Notes: a model not told the origin generated them from the sequence alone. A stretch of 64,000 nucleotides of DNA from Dallia pectoralis (GCA_029465975.1 CM055737.1:20175502-20239501), one strand, 5' to 3'. Shown: positions 35,695 to 47,136, counted from the first letter of the stretch. Numbers and translations: made by a program.

Positions 35695-38086
35695 ATTTTC
35701 ATGGCGGGAAGAAACAATCAATCAAAAAGTGAATTATGCAGTGAAGAAATCAATAAGAGCTGTAATTTCAACTTGTCTAATAGCTTACGGCCACACCACC
35801 CTGAAAACGCCCGATCTCGTCTGATCTCGGAAGCCAAGCATGGTCGGGCTTGTTTAGTACTTGGATGGGAGACCGCCTAGGAATATCTAGTGTTGTAAGC
35901 ATTTTGTTATTTTCTTGGCGGGAAGAAACAATCAATCAAAAAGTTAATTATGCAGTGAAGAAATCAATAACAGCTGTATTTTCAAATGTTCGAATACCCT
36001 ACGGCCACACCACCCTGAAAACGCCTGATCTCGGAAACCAAACAGGGTCGGGCTTGGTTAGTACTTGGATGGGAGACCGCCTGGGAATATCTAGTGTTGT
36101 AAGCATTTTGTTATTTTCTTGGCGGGAAGAAACAATCAATCAAAAAGTTAATTATGCAGTGAAGAAATCAATAAGAGCTGTAATTTCAACTTTTCTAATA
36201 GCTTACGGCCACACCACCCTGAAAACGCCCGATCTCGGAAGCCAAACATGGTCGGGCTTGGTTAGTACTTGGATGGGAGACCGCCTAGGAATATATAGTG
36301 TTGTAAGCATTTTGTTATTTTCATGGCGGGAAGAAACAATCAATCAAAAAGTTAATTATGCAGTGAAGAAATCAATAAGAGCTGTAATTTCAACCTTTCT
36401 AATAGCTTACGGCCACACCACCCTGAAAACGCCTGATCTCGTCTGATGTCGGAAGCCAAGCATGGTTGGGCTGGGTTAGTACTTGGATGGGAGACCGCCT
36501 AGGAATATCTAGTGTTGTAAGCATTTTGTTATTTTCATGGCGGGAAGAAACAATCAATCAAAAAGTTAATTATGCAGTGAAGAAATCAATAAGAGCTGTA
36601 ATTTCAACTTGTCTTATCGCTTACGGCCACACCACCCTGAAAACGCCCGATCTCGTCTGATCTCGGAAGCCAAGCAGGGTCGGGCTTGGTTAGTACTTGG
36701 ATAGGCGACCGCCTAGGAATATCTAGTGTTGTAAGCATTTTGTTATTTTCTTGGCGGGAAGAAACAATCTATCAAAAAGTTAATTATGCAGTGAAGAAAT
36801 CAATAACAGCTGTAATTTCAACTCTTCTAATAGCTTACCGTCACACCACCCTGAAAACGCCCGATCTCGTCTGATCTCGGTAGCCAAGCAGGGTTGGGCT
36901 TGGTTAGTACTTGGATGGGAGACCGCCTGGAAATATATAGTGCTGTAAGCATTTTGTTATTTTCATGGCGGGAAGAAACAAACAATCAAAAAGTTAATTA
37001 TGCAGTGAAGAAATCAATAAGAGCTGTAATTTCAACTTCTCTTATGGCTTACGGCCACACCACCCTGAAAACGCCCGATCTCGTCTGATCTCGGAAGCCA
37101 AGCATGGTCGGGCTTGTTTAGTACTTGGATGGGAGACCGCCTAGGAATATCTAGTGTTGTAAGCATTTTGTTATTTTCTTGGCGGGAAGAAACAATCAAT
37201 CAAAAAGTTAATTATGCAGTGAAGAAATCAATAACAGCTGTATTTTCAAATGTTCTAATACCCTACGGCTACACCACCCTGAAAACGCCTGATCTCGGAA
37301 ACCAAACAGGGTCGGGCTTGGTTAGTACTTGGATGGGAGACCGCCTGGGAATATCTAGTGTTGTAAGCATTTTGTTATTTTCTTGGCGGGAAGAAACAAA
37401 CAATCAAAAAGTTAATTATGCAGTGAAGAAATCAATGAGAGCTGTAATTTCAACTTTTCTAATAGCTTACGGCCACACCACCCTGAAAACGCCCGATCTC
37501 GGAAGCCAAACATGGTCGGGCTTGGTTAGTACTTGGATGGGAGACCGCCTAGGAATATATAGTGTTGTAAGCATTTTGTTATTTTCATGGCGGGAAGAAA
37601 CAATCAATCAAAAAGTTAATTATGAAGTGAAAAAATCAATAAGAGCTGTAATTTCAACTTTTCTAATAGCTTACGGCCACACCACCCTGAAAACGCCCGA
37701 TCTCGTCTGATCTCGGAAGCCAAGCAGGGTTGGGCTTGGTTAGTACTTGGATCGGAGACCGCCTAGGAATATCTAGTGTTGTAAGCATTTTGTTATTTTC
37801 ATGGCGGGAAGAAACAATCAATCAAAAAGTTAATTATGCAGTGAAGAAATCAATAAGAACTGTAATTTCAACTTGTCTTATCGCTTACGGCCACACCACC
37901 CTGAAAACGCCCGATCTCGGAAGCCAAGCAGGGTCGGGCTTGGTTAGTACTTGGATAGGCGACCGCCTAGGAATATCTAGTGTTGTAAGCATTTTGTTAT
38001 TTTCTTGGTGGGAAGAAACAATCTATCAAAAAGTTAATTATGCAGTGAAGAAATCAATAAGAGCTGTAATTTCAACTTGTCTAATA

Positions 38087-38151
38087 GCTTACGGCCACAC
38101 CACCCTGAAAACGCCCGATCTCGTCTGATCTCGGAGCCAAGCAGGGTCGGG
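38087..38151 (+). pseudogene. 5' part of the 5S gene split by the retrotransposon
   Basis: Gene nt 1-66 (65 bases, with one A missing in GGAGCCAAGC), ending GCAGGGTCGGG. Its promoter box A is present but box C is 5.3 kb away at 43468 onwards. Normal 5S transcription is therefore impossible. The matching 3' part is at 43459-43506. Confidence 0.9.
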
Positions 38152-38366
38152 AGTTTGAGCCAGGTGTTGCTGATTGCTGACTGTGTTTGAGATTGGGGGA
38201 GTTTCTTTGTGGACTACTCTCTAGTTTTGTTTGTGTGTGGTTTTTTTGAATTTAGTGGTTTTGGGTTGTCTTGTTATTTTTTTTGTTGTTCCCCAGCGGC
38301 CAGGGCCGTTTGGGGAACCCTGTACCCTTTTTTCTTCATCTTTTGGGAAACTTTTGACAGACTACA
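38152..38366 (+). other. 5' untranslated region of the LINE
   Basis: Unique sequence from the 5S junction to the ORF1 start, rich in G and T. It contains T-runs of seven and eight (near 38243 and 38280), which would stop any polymerase III transcript entering from the 5S promoter. The element would thus need its own polymerase II start. A 76-codon frame here (38231-38461) has no recognisable features and was not annotated. Confidence 0.6.
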
Positions 38367-39525
38367 ATGGTGGATCAGTCAGGTATAGGAAGACCAATGA
38401 TTGGGGTAGGACAGCGGAATGGTGGTTCTGCGGAAACAACACGAATTGGAAAAGTGTATGACAAGAATTTGACGGTGGCGGTAGATATCACTGGGGAAGA
38501 AAAGTTAACTTTGATGGAACTATTACAGGGTATCAAGGAAGCGTGTGGCCAGGTGAATGGGTGCAGGTTCAAAGGAAACCAGAAATATGAAGTCACTATG
38601 TCACATGAACGTGGGAAGGAGAAATTAATGGACGGTCTGAAGATTAAGTCATGTCGAGTGATGGCAAAAGACATATCTGCAGATGAAATGGTAGTATCCT
38701 TTTGAATCTGCCTGTATATATTGAGGACAACATTATTTTGGCCAAATTGCAGTTTTGGGGGTGTCTGCAGTATCTCCTATCAAGAGGAGAAATTGGCCGG
38801 GGACGGATGTAGCAGATGGGACAAGGTTCTGTAAGGTGAAATTCACGGAGAGTGTCCGCTCTCTGCCTTATTCAGTTAAATTGGACACGATGGAGGGGCC
38901 GGAGTACTTCCGGGTGATTCATGACAGACAGGTGAAGGTGTGCCGTGTTTGCATTCAACCGGGTCACGTCGTTCGGGAGTGTCCGGATTTCTTCTGTAGA
39001 CGATGTAAGGCACAGGGACACTACGCAAGAGAGTGCAATCAACAGAAAGAGAGTCGATGCTCGGACTGTGGGGAAATGGGCACGCAATGTGTGTGTCTTG
39101 CGGGGCTTTTGGGAGGAGTAGTGGAGATGGTGGAAGAGACGGATGAGGGCGCGGAGGAGGAGAATGACCAGGAGGAGGAGCAACAGGAAGATGTGGAAAG
39201 TGATGGTGAAGCTGATGTCGACCAGATTGGACCTAGCTTGGATGAGGCAGTCATGGATGGGGTAATTGTTAGTGGAGAAGACCCTGCATTTGCTGCTGGA
39301 GGTGTGACTCTACCGGGAACCTATCCGGGGGCAGCCAGTGCCGTCCTGGAGGGGGTAGAAGATGAACAGGTAATGCTCCCAGGAGTCTCGGGTGTGAGTG
39401 AAGGATCCACAAAGCGGAAAGACTCTGGTGGCGAGGTATCGTTGGAGGATGTCAGAAGAGCTAGATCCAAAGTTGTGGAGGAGAGGAGGCCTAAGGCCAC
39501 AAAGAAGAAGAAAAATAATTCCTGA
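38367..39525 (+). pseudogene. LINE ORF1: CCHC zinc-knuckle nucleic-acid-binding protein (two frameshifts)
   Basis: About 386 codons across three frames. ORF1 proteins of Tx1/L1-type LINEs bind the element RNA and form the transposition particle. The first piece (38367-38705) stops at a TGA. The frame resumes at about 38702 and shifts again at about 38755; each break is explained by one base missing from a T or G run. Two good knuckles of the form C-x2-C-x4-H-x4-C lie at 38941-38982 and 38995-39036, and a third, degenerate one (CSDC...) follows at about 39058. A glutamate-rich acidic stretch (about 39140-39230) and a lysine/arginine-rich C-terminus follow. The pattern resembles fish proteins usually labelled ZCCHC3-like. 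The start is the first ATG of the frame. The TGA stop overlaps the ATG of ORF2. Confidence 0.85.
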
Positions 39526-39587
39526 TGTGGAAATACGCCATCTTCTTTATACTTCTAATGGTGAGTGTGATCTCTGTGAACATTAAT

Positions 39588-40240
39588 AGCCTTAGGAATA
39601 TGGGCAAATTTGATCAGGTGGTTGGCTCACTACGGGCAGACATTTTGTGCCTACAGGAGACTCACTGAACTGATTCTAAAATGGCTGACGTGAGAAAGAG
39701 GTGGACGGAGGGCTTTATTTCAATAATGGTGGTGAACGGAGGTGTGGGGTTGCTATTTTGATTAGAGGTGATGTAGTGCAGAATGTACAGCAGCTGTATG
39801 CAGATGACAAGGGACGACTTTTAATAATTCAATTTGAATACCTGAATGTTGTGTATACCTTGATGAATGTCTATGCACCCAATAACGAAGTGGAAAGATC
39901 CCATTTTTATAAGTTGATTGGGCAAAAATGTAGCGGGAACTGTATATTGGTGGGGGATTTTAATGTACGTATGACAACGTTGGATGCACCTAAGAGTGCT
40001 TACTTTCGCTCTGACGTGTCAAAGGGTGTTTTGGCAGGGGTTATGAATACGCATAATTTATGTGATGTATGGCGGGGTATGCATCCCTGCAAAAGAGAGT
40101 ACTCGAGGCGGCAGGTTGTTTTGAACGAACTTAAGCAAAGTCGAATTGATTACTGTTTTGCAAGTGTAAATGTGGTGCCTGATTGTAGGAAGATGTGCTA
40201 TACGTTTAACTTTATGAGTGACCATGCCTCAATGAGGTTT
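39588..40240 (+). other. ORF2 endonuclease domain
   Basis: APE-like (exonuclease III fold) endonuclease that in site-specific LINEs chooses the target. Motifs: an N-terminal VNINSLRN, LQETH, VYAPNN, GDFN, a SRIDYCF stretch and a closing SDHAS. It is interrupted by the TGA at 39666 and the shift near 39697. This domain is the expected determinant of cutting within the 5S intermediate element. Confidence 0.85.
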
Positions 40241-40879
40241 GTTCTGGGTCCCTGTGAGCCTAATAGGGGTGGTGGAGTATGGTGTTTAAATGCGGGTCTG
40301 CTGAAAGAAGAAAAGTATGTACATTTAATATCCACCAATATTAAAGATGAATTGAACAGGGAGTCTAGGATTGTTAATCCTGGGGTTTGGTGGGAGGGGC
40401 TGAAAGATAGAATTAGACAGATGAGCATTAAATATGCTAGAAAGAGGAGTTCTCAATTAAACAAGAAGGGAATGGAACTCAGAAGAAAGATGGAGAGAGA
40501 GTTACACAGAGCAGAAACAGAGGTGGGATATGACATTGCAGGGTTCATTCAAGCTCAAGCTGAGGTAAATGAATTTGATAAAAGTAGGTGTGTGGGGGCT
40601 ATTGTGAGAAGCAGAGTACAATATGCATTAGAAGGGGAAAGAAGTACCTCTTTCTTTTTGGGATTGGAAAAGAAAAGACAGGAAAGAAAGTATATTACTG
40701 AGCTGGAGAATGGAAGTGGGGAGAAAGTCACTGACTTAGAGGGGGTCTTGGATACTGTTGAGTGTTTTTATAAAGGATTATATACCAGGGGAGCACTGAC
40801 CAGGGCTGTATTGACAGAGTGTTAAGTCATGTTAGTGCCAAAATATCTACAGATGAGAGTCTGATGTGTGATGCAGACT

Positions 40880-41775
40880 TGACAGTGAAGGAGATACGAG
40901 AGGCTATTAAGTCCATGAAGTGCAATAAAAGCCCTGGCTTAGATGGCCTGACGAGTGAGTTTTACAAAACGTTTGTGGATATTCTTGCTCCTGTTCTGTT
41001 AGAAGTGTATCAGCACATGGAACGGGCAGAGGAAGTCCCAGAATCATTGGCAACAAGTTCGGTCATTATGTTATATAAGAACAAGGGAAGTAAAGGGAAT
41101 TTGGAAAATTATAGGCCGTTAAGTCTTTTGAATACAGATTATAAAATATTGACTAAGGTCCTGGCCGCCAGAATCAACAGAGTAATGGGGAGTATAATAT
41201 CAGAAAATCAGGCATATAGTGTCCCTAGAAGGGATATAGCCGATATTGTATGTACGTTACGGGATGTGATTAGACAATTGTCTGTTGAGGAGGTATAGTA
41301 ATAAGCCTGGACTTCAACAAGGCTTTTGATAGGGTAGAGCATGGATATTTATGGCAGACACTTACGACTTTTGGATTTGGCCAGCGGATGGTAGACTGGA
41401 TTCGATTGCTGTACGGTTCTGCCGTCAGTAGAGTGAAATGTAATGGACTGCTGACGGATGCTTTTCCCTTGGAAAGGTCGGTAAGGCAGGGTTGCCCGAT
41501 GTCTGCAGCTCTTTTCTGTATGTCAGTAGAGCCATTGGCGGCTATGCTCAAATCTGACCCACTGATAAGAGGTGTTATGCTCCCAGGGGGTGTTAGCATA
41601 GTGCAACAGTATGCAGATGATACTACTTGCACTGTTAGGGATGTGGAGAGTGTCAATAAAATAATGGAGTGTTTTGGGATGTTTGGGAGGGCATCTGGTG
41701 CAATGGTGAATGTAGAGAAGACAGAGATAATGTATCTGGGTGGGGTTACTGACCAGGGGTGTAGATACCATTTTA
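40880..41775 (+). other. ORF2 reverse transcriptase domain
   Basis: LINE-type reverse transcriptase. Fingers: NKSPGLDGLTSEFYK and ENYRPLSLLNTDYKI. Palm motif A: SLDFNKAFDRV. Motif B: RQGCPMSAAL. Motif C: YADDTT. One frameshift, near 41291, lies between the fingers and motif A and is repaired in principle by one G. The catalytic aspartates are intact. Confidence 0.9.
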
Positions 41776-43340
41776 AAAGGCAGACGCTTTAATAAAGGTG
41801 CTAGGGGTAAACCTAGGTAGTGATGAAAGGGAGGCTCGGGATGTGACATGGACAGGGGTCCTAAATAAAATAAAACACACCTTATCTTTTTGGAAGTTGA
41901 GAACTCTACATTTAAAAGGGAAGGTGGTGGTAGTGAATTCTCTTTTGCTTTCTAAGTGTGTTTATGTTATGGGTGTCCTTGAGATGCCGGATTGGGTCCT
42001 GAGGGGCTTGAGGGCCCTGGTATCAGAGTTTTTGTGGGGAGGGAAGGGGGCGAGGATATCCAGAGCCACTCTTGCTGCTGATTTGAAAGATGGGGGTCTT
42101 AAATTGATTGACATTGATGCAAGACGAAAAGCTTTAAGAGTTAAAATGGTACAGAGGTATTTATATGGGCTGGAAGAATATGGTTGGAAGACATTCTTCA
42201 GAAAATTTCTATATGAGGTTGGTGGATGCGAGGAGAGTGGGCTTCTAATGATCTGGAATAGGCCCATGTGTGACCGGGTTCCAGGTTTCTATGCGGAAGT
42301 ATTTAAAGCTTGGGGGGAATTTCTTCCTTTTATCTCTTATAAGTGTGAGCATAAAGACTTGGTTATGAATCAGCCTGTGTTTTTAAATCCGAACATTTTA
42401 AATGAAGGGAAAGTGCTGTACAGCCCATTATTTATAAGAGCGGACCTACATATGATAAAAGATTTTTCTTATGTGGTGATTCCGGGGTTTCTGAGGGACC
42501 AGGCAATTGTGGACATTGTGGGAGAGTGTACTGAAAATGTTTGGAGAGGCACAGTGATTAATTTGTATAACAAGGTGAAAGCTAGCATACCAGAGCAATG
42601 GGTTGCAATTGTAAATAAGGATGAGGTGGGGAAGATCTGTTTGTGTTTCCGTACTTATTTATTCGAAATGGGGACAAGTCTGAATCATTTGCAGGAGTAA
42701 AGACAAAACAAATGTACAGTCTTCTCATGGTGGTGGACAGGCCTGCATCAGAGTGGATGTGGAGACGGGTGTTTCCGGGAAAAGAGGTTGGTGTTATTTG
42801 GGAAAACTTATATGTGCATGGAAATAAAATTGAGTGTGAGGGTACTGATTTTAAAATTAGGCATAATAGAATTTACACAAAGATAGTTTTGCATCAGATA
42901 AATCACGATGTACAGAGGAATGTGATGTATGTGGGAGTCTAGCGGAGGATTTGTTACATCTGTTTATTAAATGTCCTGAATTGGCAGGATATTTTTGTAA
43001 AGTTAAGGAGATGCTTTGGAAGAATTGGAATGCAGAAGTGTTTAGGGAGTTGGAGTGGGAGGAATTGGTTTTATTTGGGGTGTCGGGGAAATGGGGAGGG
43101 GTGAATGTTGGATTGTTAAATATTGTAATGAGTTTTGTGAGATATGCGATATATTGTAGGAGGAATTATGCATTCTTTGAAAAGAAGAAAATGAATGCGT
43201 GGAGCCTATTTGTGTCTCTGTTTAGAGCTCATGTGGGTCTTTTGAGTAAATGGGAGTTGTTTGATTTTGAAGGAGCAATGTGTAGAGGAAACAGTTTGAT
43301 TTCAAAAGGGGAGGATGGTGGTTTAAATTATAATTTTTGA

Positions 43341-43458
43341 AGGTGGCAATGATTAGAGTTGTTGTGGGCTTTGTTTGAATAGTGTATGTGATTGTCTATT
43401 AATATTGTATAAAATGTTGTAAATATTGAACATTGAGATGATTTTTGATAATAAAAGA
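43341..43458 (+). other. 3' untranslated region of the LINE with AATAAA
   Basis: 118 bp of AT-rich sequence after the ORF2 stop. AATAAA at 43450-43455 lies three bases from the junction with 5S sequence. There is no poly(A) tail or microsatellite tail, as expected for some site-specific LINEs that recognise their own 3' end during target-primed reverse transcription. Confidence 0.7.
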
Positions 43459-43506
43459 GTTAGTACTTGGATGGGAGACCGTCTAGGAATATCTAGTGTT
43501 GTAAGC
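43459..43506 (+). pseudogene. 3' part of the 5S gene split by the retrotransposon
   Basis: Gene nt 71-118 (48 bases) starting GTTAGTAC, with complete box C except one C-to-T change (GACCGTCTAGG). The usual terminator and spacer follow. Together with 38087-38151 it forms one 5S gene that lacks only nt 67-70. Confidence 0.9.
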
Positions 43507-44342
43507 ATTTTGTTATTTTCTTGGCGGGAAGCAAACAATCAATCAAAAAGTTAAATATGCAGTGAAGAAATCAATAAGAGCTGTAATTTCAACTTTTCTA
43601 ATAGCTTACGGCCACACCACCCTGAAAACGCCCGATCTCGTCTGATCTCGGAAGCCAAGCAGAGTTGGGCTTGGTTAGTACTTGGATGGGAGACCGCCTA
43701 GGAATATCTAGTGTTGTAAGCATTTTGTTATTTTCATGGCGGGAAGAAACAATCAATCAAAAGTTAATTATGCAGTGAAGAAATCAATAAGAGCTGTAAT
43801 TTCAACTTCTCTTATAGCTTACGGCCACACCACCCTGAAATCGCCTGATCTCGTCTGATCTCGGAAGCCAAGCAGGGTCGGGCTTGGTTAGTACTTGGAT
43901 GGGAGACCGCCTAGGAATATCTGGTGTTGTAAGCATTTAGTTATTTTCTTGGTGGGAAGAAACAATCAATCAAAAAGTTAATTATGCAGTGAAGAAATCA
44001 ATAAGAGCTGTATTTTCAAATGTTCTAATACCCTACGGCCACACCACCCTGAAAACGCCTGATCTCGGAAACCAAACAGGGTCGGGCTTGGTTAGTACTT
44101 GGATAGGCGACCGCCTAGGAATATCTAGTGTTGTAAGCATTTTGTTATTTTCTTGGCGGGAAGAAACAATCTATCAAAAAGTTAATTATGCAGTGAAGAA
44201 ATCAATAACAGCTGTAATTTCAACTCTTCTAATAGCTTACGGCCACACCACCCTGAAAACGTCTGATCTCGGAAGCCAAGCAGGGTTGGGCTTGGTTAGT
44301 ACTTGGATGGGAGACCGCCTGGGAATATCTAGTGTTGTAAGC

Positions 44343-44350
44343 TTTTTTTT
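44343..44350 (+). terminator. Second variant T8 terminator
   Basis: A run of eight T follows the copy ending at 44342, as after 35686. The next spacer and the GGGCTTGTTTAGTAC variant in the following copy are also shared with 35.7-35.9 kb. The two places are therefore homologous patches on either side of the LINE. Confidence 0.7.
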
Positions 44351-47136
44351 ATTTTCATGGCGGGAAGAAACAATCAATCAAAAAGTGAATTATGCAGTGA
44401 AGAAATCAATAAGAGCTGTAATTTCAACTTGTCTAATAGCTTACGGCCACACCACCCTGAAAACGCCCGATCTCGTCTGATCTCGGAAGCCAAGCAGGGT
44501 CGGGCTTGTTTAGTACTTGGATGGGAGACCACCTAGGAATATCTAGTGTTGTAAGCATTTTGTTATTTTCATGGCGGGAAGAAACAATCAATCAAAAAGT
44601 GAATTATGCAGTGAAGAAATCAATAAGAGCTGTAATTTCAACTTGTCTAATAGCTTACGGCCACACCCCCTGAAAACGCCCGATCTCGTCTGATCTCGGA
44701 AGCCAAGCAGGGTTGGGCTTAGTTAGTACTTGGATGGGAGACCGCCTGGGAATATCTAGTGTTGTAAGCATTATGTTATTGTCTTGGCGGGAAGAAACAA
44801 TCAATCAAAAAGTTAATTATGCAGTGAAGAAATCAATAACAGCTGTATTTTCAAATGTTCTAATACCCTACGGCCACACCACCCTGAAAACGCCTGATCT
44901 CAGAAACCAAACAGGGTCGGGCTTGGTTAGTACTTGGATGGGAGACCGCCTGGAAATATCTAGTGTTGTAAGCATTTTGTTATTTTCTTGGCGGGAAGAA
45001 ACAATCTATCAAAAGTTAATTATGCAGTGAAGAAATCAATAACAGCTGTAATTTCAACTCTTCTAATAGCTTACGGCCACACCACCCTGAAAACGCCCGA
45101 TCTCGTCTGATTTCGGAAGCCAAGCAGGGTTGGGCTTGGTTAGTACTTGGATGGGAGACCGCCTGGAAATATCTAGTGTTGTAAGCATTTTGTTATTTTC
45201 TGGCGGGAAGAAACAATCAATCAAAAAGTTAATTATGCAGTGAAGAAATCAATAACAGCTGTATTTTCAAATGTTCTAATACCCTACGGCCACACCACCC
45301 TGAAAACGCCTGATCTCAGAAACCAAACAGGGTCGGGCTTGGTTAGTACTTGGATGGGAGACCGCCTGGAAATATCTAGTGTTGTAAGCATTTTGTTATT
45401 TTCTTGGCGGGAAGAAACAATCTATCAAAAGTTAATTATGCAGTGAAGAAATCAATAACAGCTGTAATTTCAACTCTTCTAATAGCTTACGGCCACACCA
45501 CCCTGAAAACGCCCGATCTCGTCTGATCTCGGAAGCCAAGCAGGGTTGGGCTTGGTTAGTACTTGGATGGGAGACCGCCTGGGAATATCTAGTGTTGTAA
45601 GCATTTTGTTATTTTCATGGCGGGAAGAAACAATCAATCAAAAAGTTAATTATGCAGTGAAGATATCAATAAGAGCTGTAATTTCAAGTTTTCTAATAGC
45701 TTACGGCCACACCCCCTGAAACGCCCGATCTCGTCTGATCTCGGAAGCCAAGCAGGGTTGGGCTTTGTTAGTACTTGGATGGGAGACCGCCTAGGAATGT
45801 CTAGTGTTGTAAGCATTATGTTATTTTCTTGGCGGGAAGAAACAATCAATCAAAAAGTTAATTATGCAGTGAAGAAATCAATAAGAGCTGTAATTTCAAC
45901 TTTTCTAATAGCTTACGGCCACACCACCCTGAAAACGCCGGATCTCGGAAGCCAAACATGGTCGGGCTTGGTTAGTACTTGGATGGGAGACCGCCTAGGA
46001 ATATATAGTGTTGTAAGCATTTTGTTATTTTCATGGCGGGAAGAAACAATCAATCAAAAAGTGAATTATGCAGTGAAGAAATCAATAAGAGCTGTAATTT
46101 CAACTTGTCTAATAGCTTACGGCCACACCACCCTGAAAACGCCCGATCTCGTCTGATCTCGGAAGCCAAGCAGGGTTGGGCTTGGTTAGTACTTGGATGG
46201 GAGACCGCCTAGGAATATCTAGTGTTGTAAGCATTTTGTTATTTTCATGGCGGGAAGCAACAATCAATCAAAAAGTTAATTATGCAGTGAAGAAATCAAT
46301 AAGAGCTGTAATTTCAACTTGTCTTATCGCTTACGGCCACACCACCCTGAAAACGCCCGATCTCGGAAGCCAAGCAGGGTCGGGCTTGGTTAGTACTTGG
46401 ATAGGCGACCGCCTAGGAATATCTAGTGTTGTAAGCATTTTGTTATTTTCTTGGTGGGAAGAAACAATCTATCAAAAAGTTAATTATAAAGTGAAGAAAT
46501 CAATAACAGCTGTAATTTCAACTCTTCTAATAGCTTACGGCCACACCACCCTGAAAACGCCCGATCTCGTCTGATCTCGGAAGCCAAGCAGGGTTGGGCT
46601 TGGTTAGTACTTGGATGGGAGACCGCCTGGGAATATATAGTGTTGTAAGCATTTTGTTATTTTCTTGGCGGGAAGAAACAATCAATCAAAAAGTTAATTA
46701 TGCAGTGAAGAAATCAATAAGAGCTGTAATTTCAAGTTTTCTAACAGCTTACGGCCACACCACCCTGAAAACGCCCGATCTCGTCTGATCTCGGAAGCCA
46801 AGCAGGGTCGGGCTTGGTTAGTACTTGGATGGCGACCGCCTAGAATATCTAGTGTTGTAAGCATTTTGTTATTTTCTTGGCGGGAAGAAACAATCTATCA
46901 AAAAGTTAATTATGCAGTGAAGAAATCAATAACAGCTGTAATTTCAACTCTTGAATAGCTTACGGCCACACCACCCTGAAAACGCCCGATCTCGTCTGAT
47001 CTCGGAAGCCAAGCAGGGTTGGGCTTGGTTAGTACTTGGATGGGAGACCGCCTGGGAATATCTAGTGTTGTAAGCATTTTGTTATTTTCATGGCGGGAAG
47101 AAACAATCAATCAAAAGTTAATTATGCAGTGAAGAA

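Larger units (their letters stand above)
32205..37990 (+). rRNA. Block of 28 5S rRNA gene copies
   Basis: t = 10-nt GATCTCG deletion. Copies: 32205-32322, 32419-32536, 32633-32750, 32847-32954t, 33051-33158t, 33255-33372, 33469-33586, 33683-33790t, 33887-34004, 34101-34208t, 34305-34422, 34519-34636, 34733-34840t, 34937-35054, 35151-35258t, 35355-35472, 35569-35686, 35783-35900, 35997-36104t, 36201-36308t, 36405-36522, 36619-36736, 36833-36950, 37047-37164, 37261-37368t, 37465-37572t, 37669-37786, 37883-37990t. The copy at 36833 starts GCTTACCGTC, altering two normally invariant bases. This block runs up to the copy split by the retrotransposon. Confidence 0.93.
39525..43340 (+). pseudogene. 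LINE ORF2: APE endonuclease-reverse transcriptase (one stop, six frameshifts)
   Basis: About 1,272 codons. ORF2 nicks the target and copies the element RNA at the nick. Visible parts in order: endonuclease with the N-terminal Asn motif and LQETH (catalytic Glu at 39657-39659), VYAPNN, GDFN (39953-39964), SRIDY and SDH (40217-40225); a basic helical linker; reverse transcriptase with NKSPGLDG (about 40924-40947), LDFNKAFDR (catalytic Asp 41310-41312), RQGCPMSAALF and YADD (41610-41621); a thumb and C-terminal region; and a knuckle C-x2-C-x8-H-x4-C with its cysteines and histidine at 42921, 42930, 42957 and 42972. Breaks: TGA at 39666-39668 (one base from TGG) and frameshifts near 39697, 40790, 41291, 41776, 42650 and 42901. 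All catalytic residues are kept. Every frameshift is in the same direction. Confidence 0.9.
38152..43458 (+). mobile_element. 5S-targeted non-LTR retrotransposon (Tx1 clade, Mutsu-like)
   Basis: A 5.3-kb LINE inserted inside a 5S gene in the sense direction, between gene nt 66 and 71. The 4 bp CTTG (nt 67-70) are lost and no target duplication is seen. Order: 5' UTR (about 215 bp), ORF1 with CCHC knuckles, ORF2 with APE-type endonuclease, reverse transcriptase and C-terminal CCHC motif, short 3' UTR ending AATAAAAGA with no poly(A) tail. ORF1 and ORF2 overlap as TGATG. Families of the Tx1 group insert into fixed sites in multicopy RNA genes, and Mutsu is the one I recall as 5S-specific; the family name rests on target site and domain layout, not on alignment. 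Eight frameshifts and one stop interrupt the frames as given. No 5' truncation is evident, but the true 5' end cannot be proved from one copy. Confidence 0.9.

Noticed and set aside
38152..38160. Target-site duplication around the LINE
   Set aside because: The bases next to the left junction (GTCGGG) and the right junction (GTTAGT) differ; joined, they give a 5S gene with a 4-nt loss, so no duplication is present.
38231..38461. 76-codon frame upstream of LINE ORF1
   Set aside because: It overlaps the 5' UTR and the ORF1 start, is driven by GT-rich and T-rich sequence, and shows no recognisable motif.
38872..39254. Antisense frames inside LINE ORF1
   Set aside because: They are shadows of the acidic and zinc-knuckle coding sequence on the opposite strand; composition is low-complexity serine and leucine.
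41270..42267. Antisense frames inside LINE ORF2
   Set aside because: They mirror the reverse transcriptase coding strand and carry no domain.
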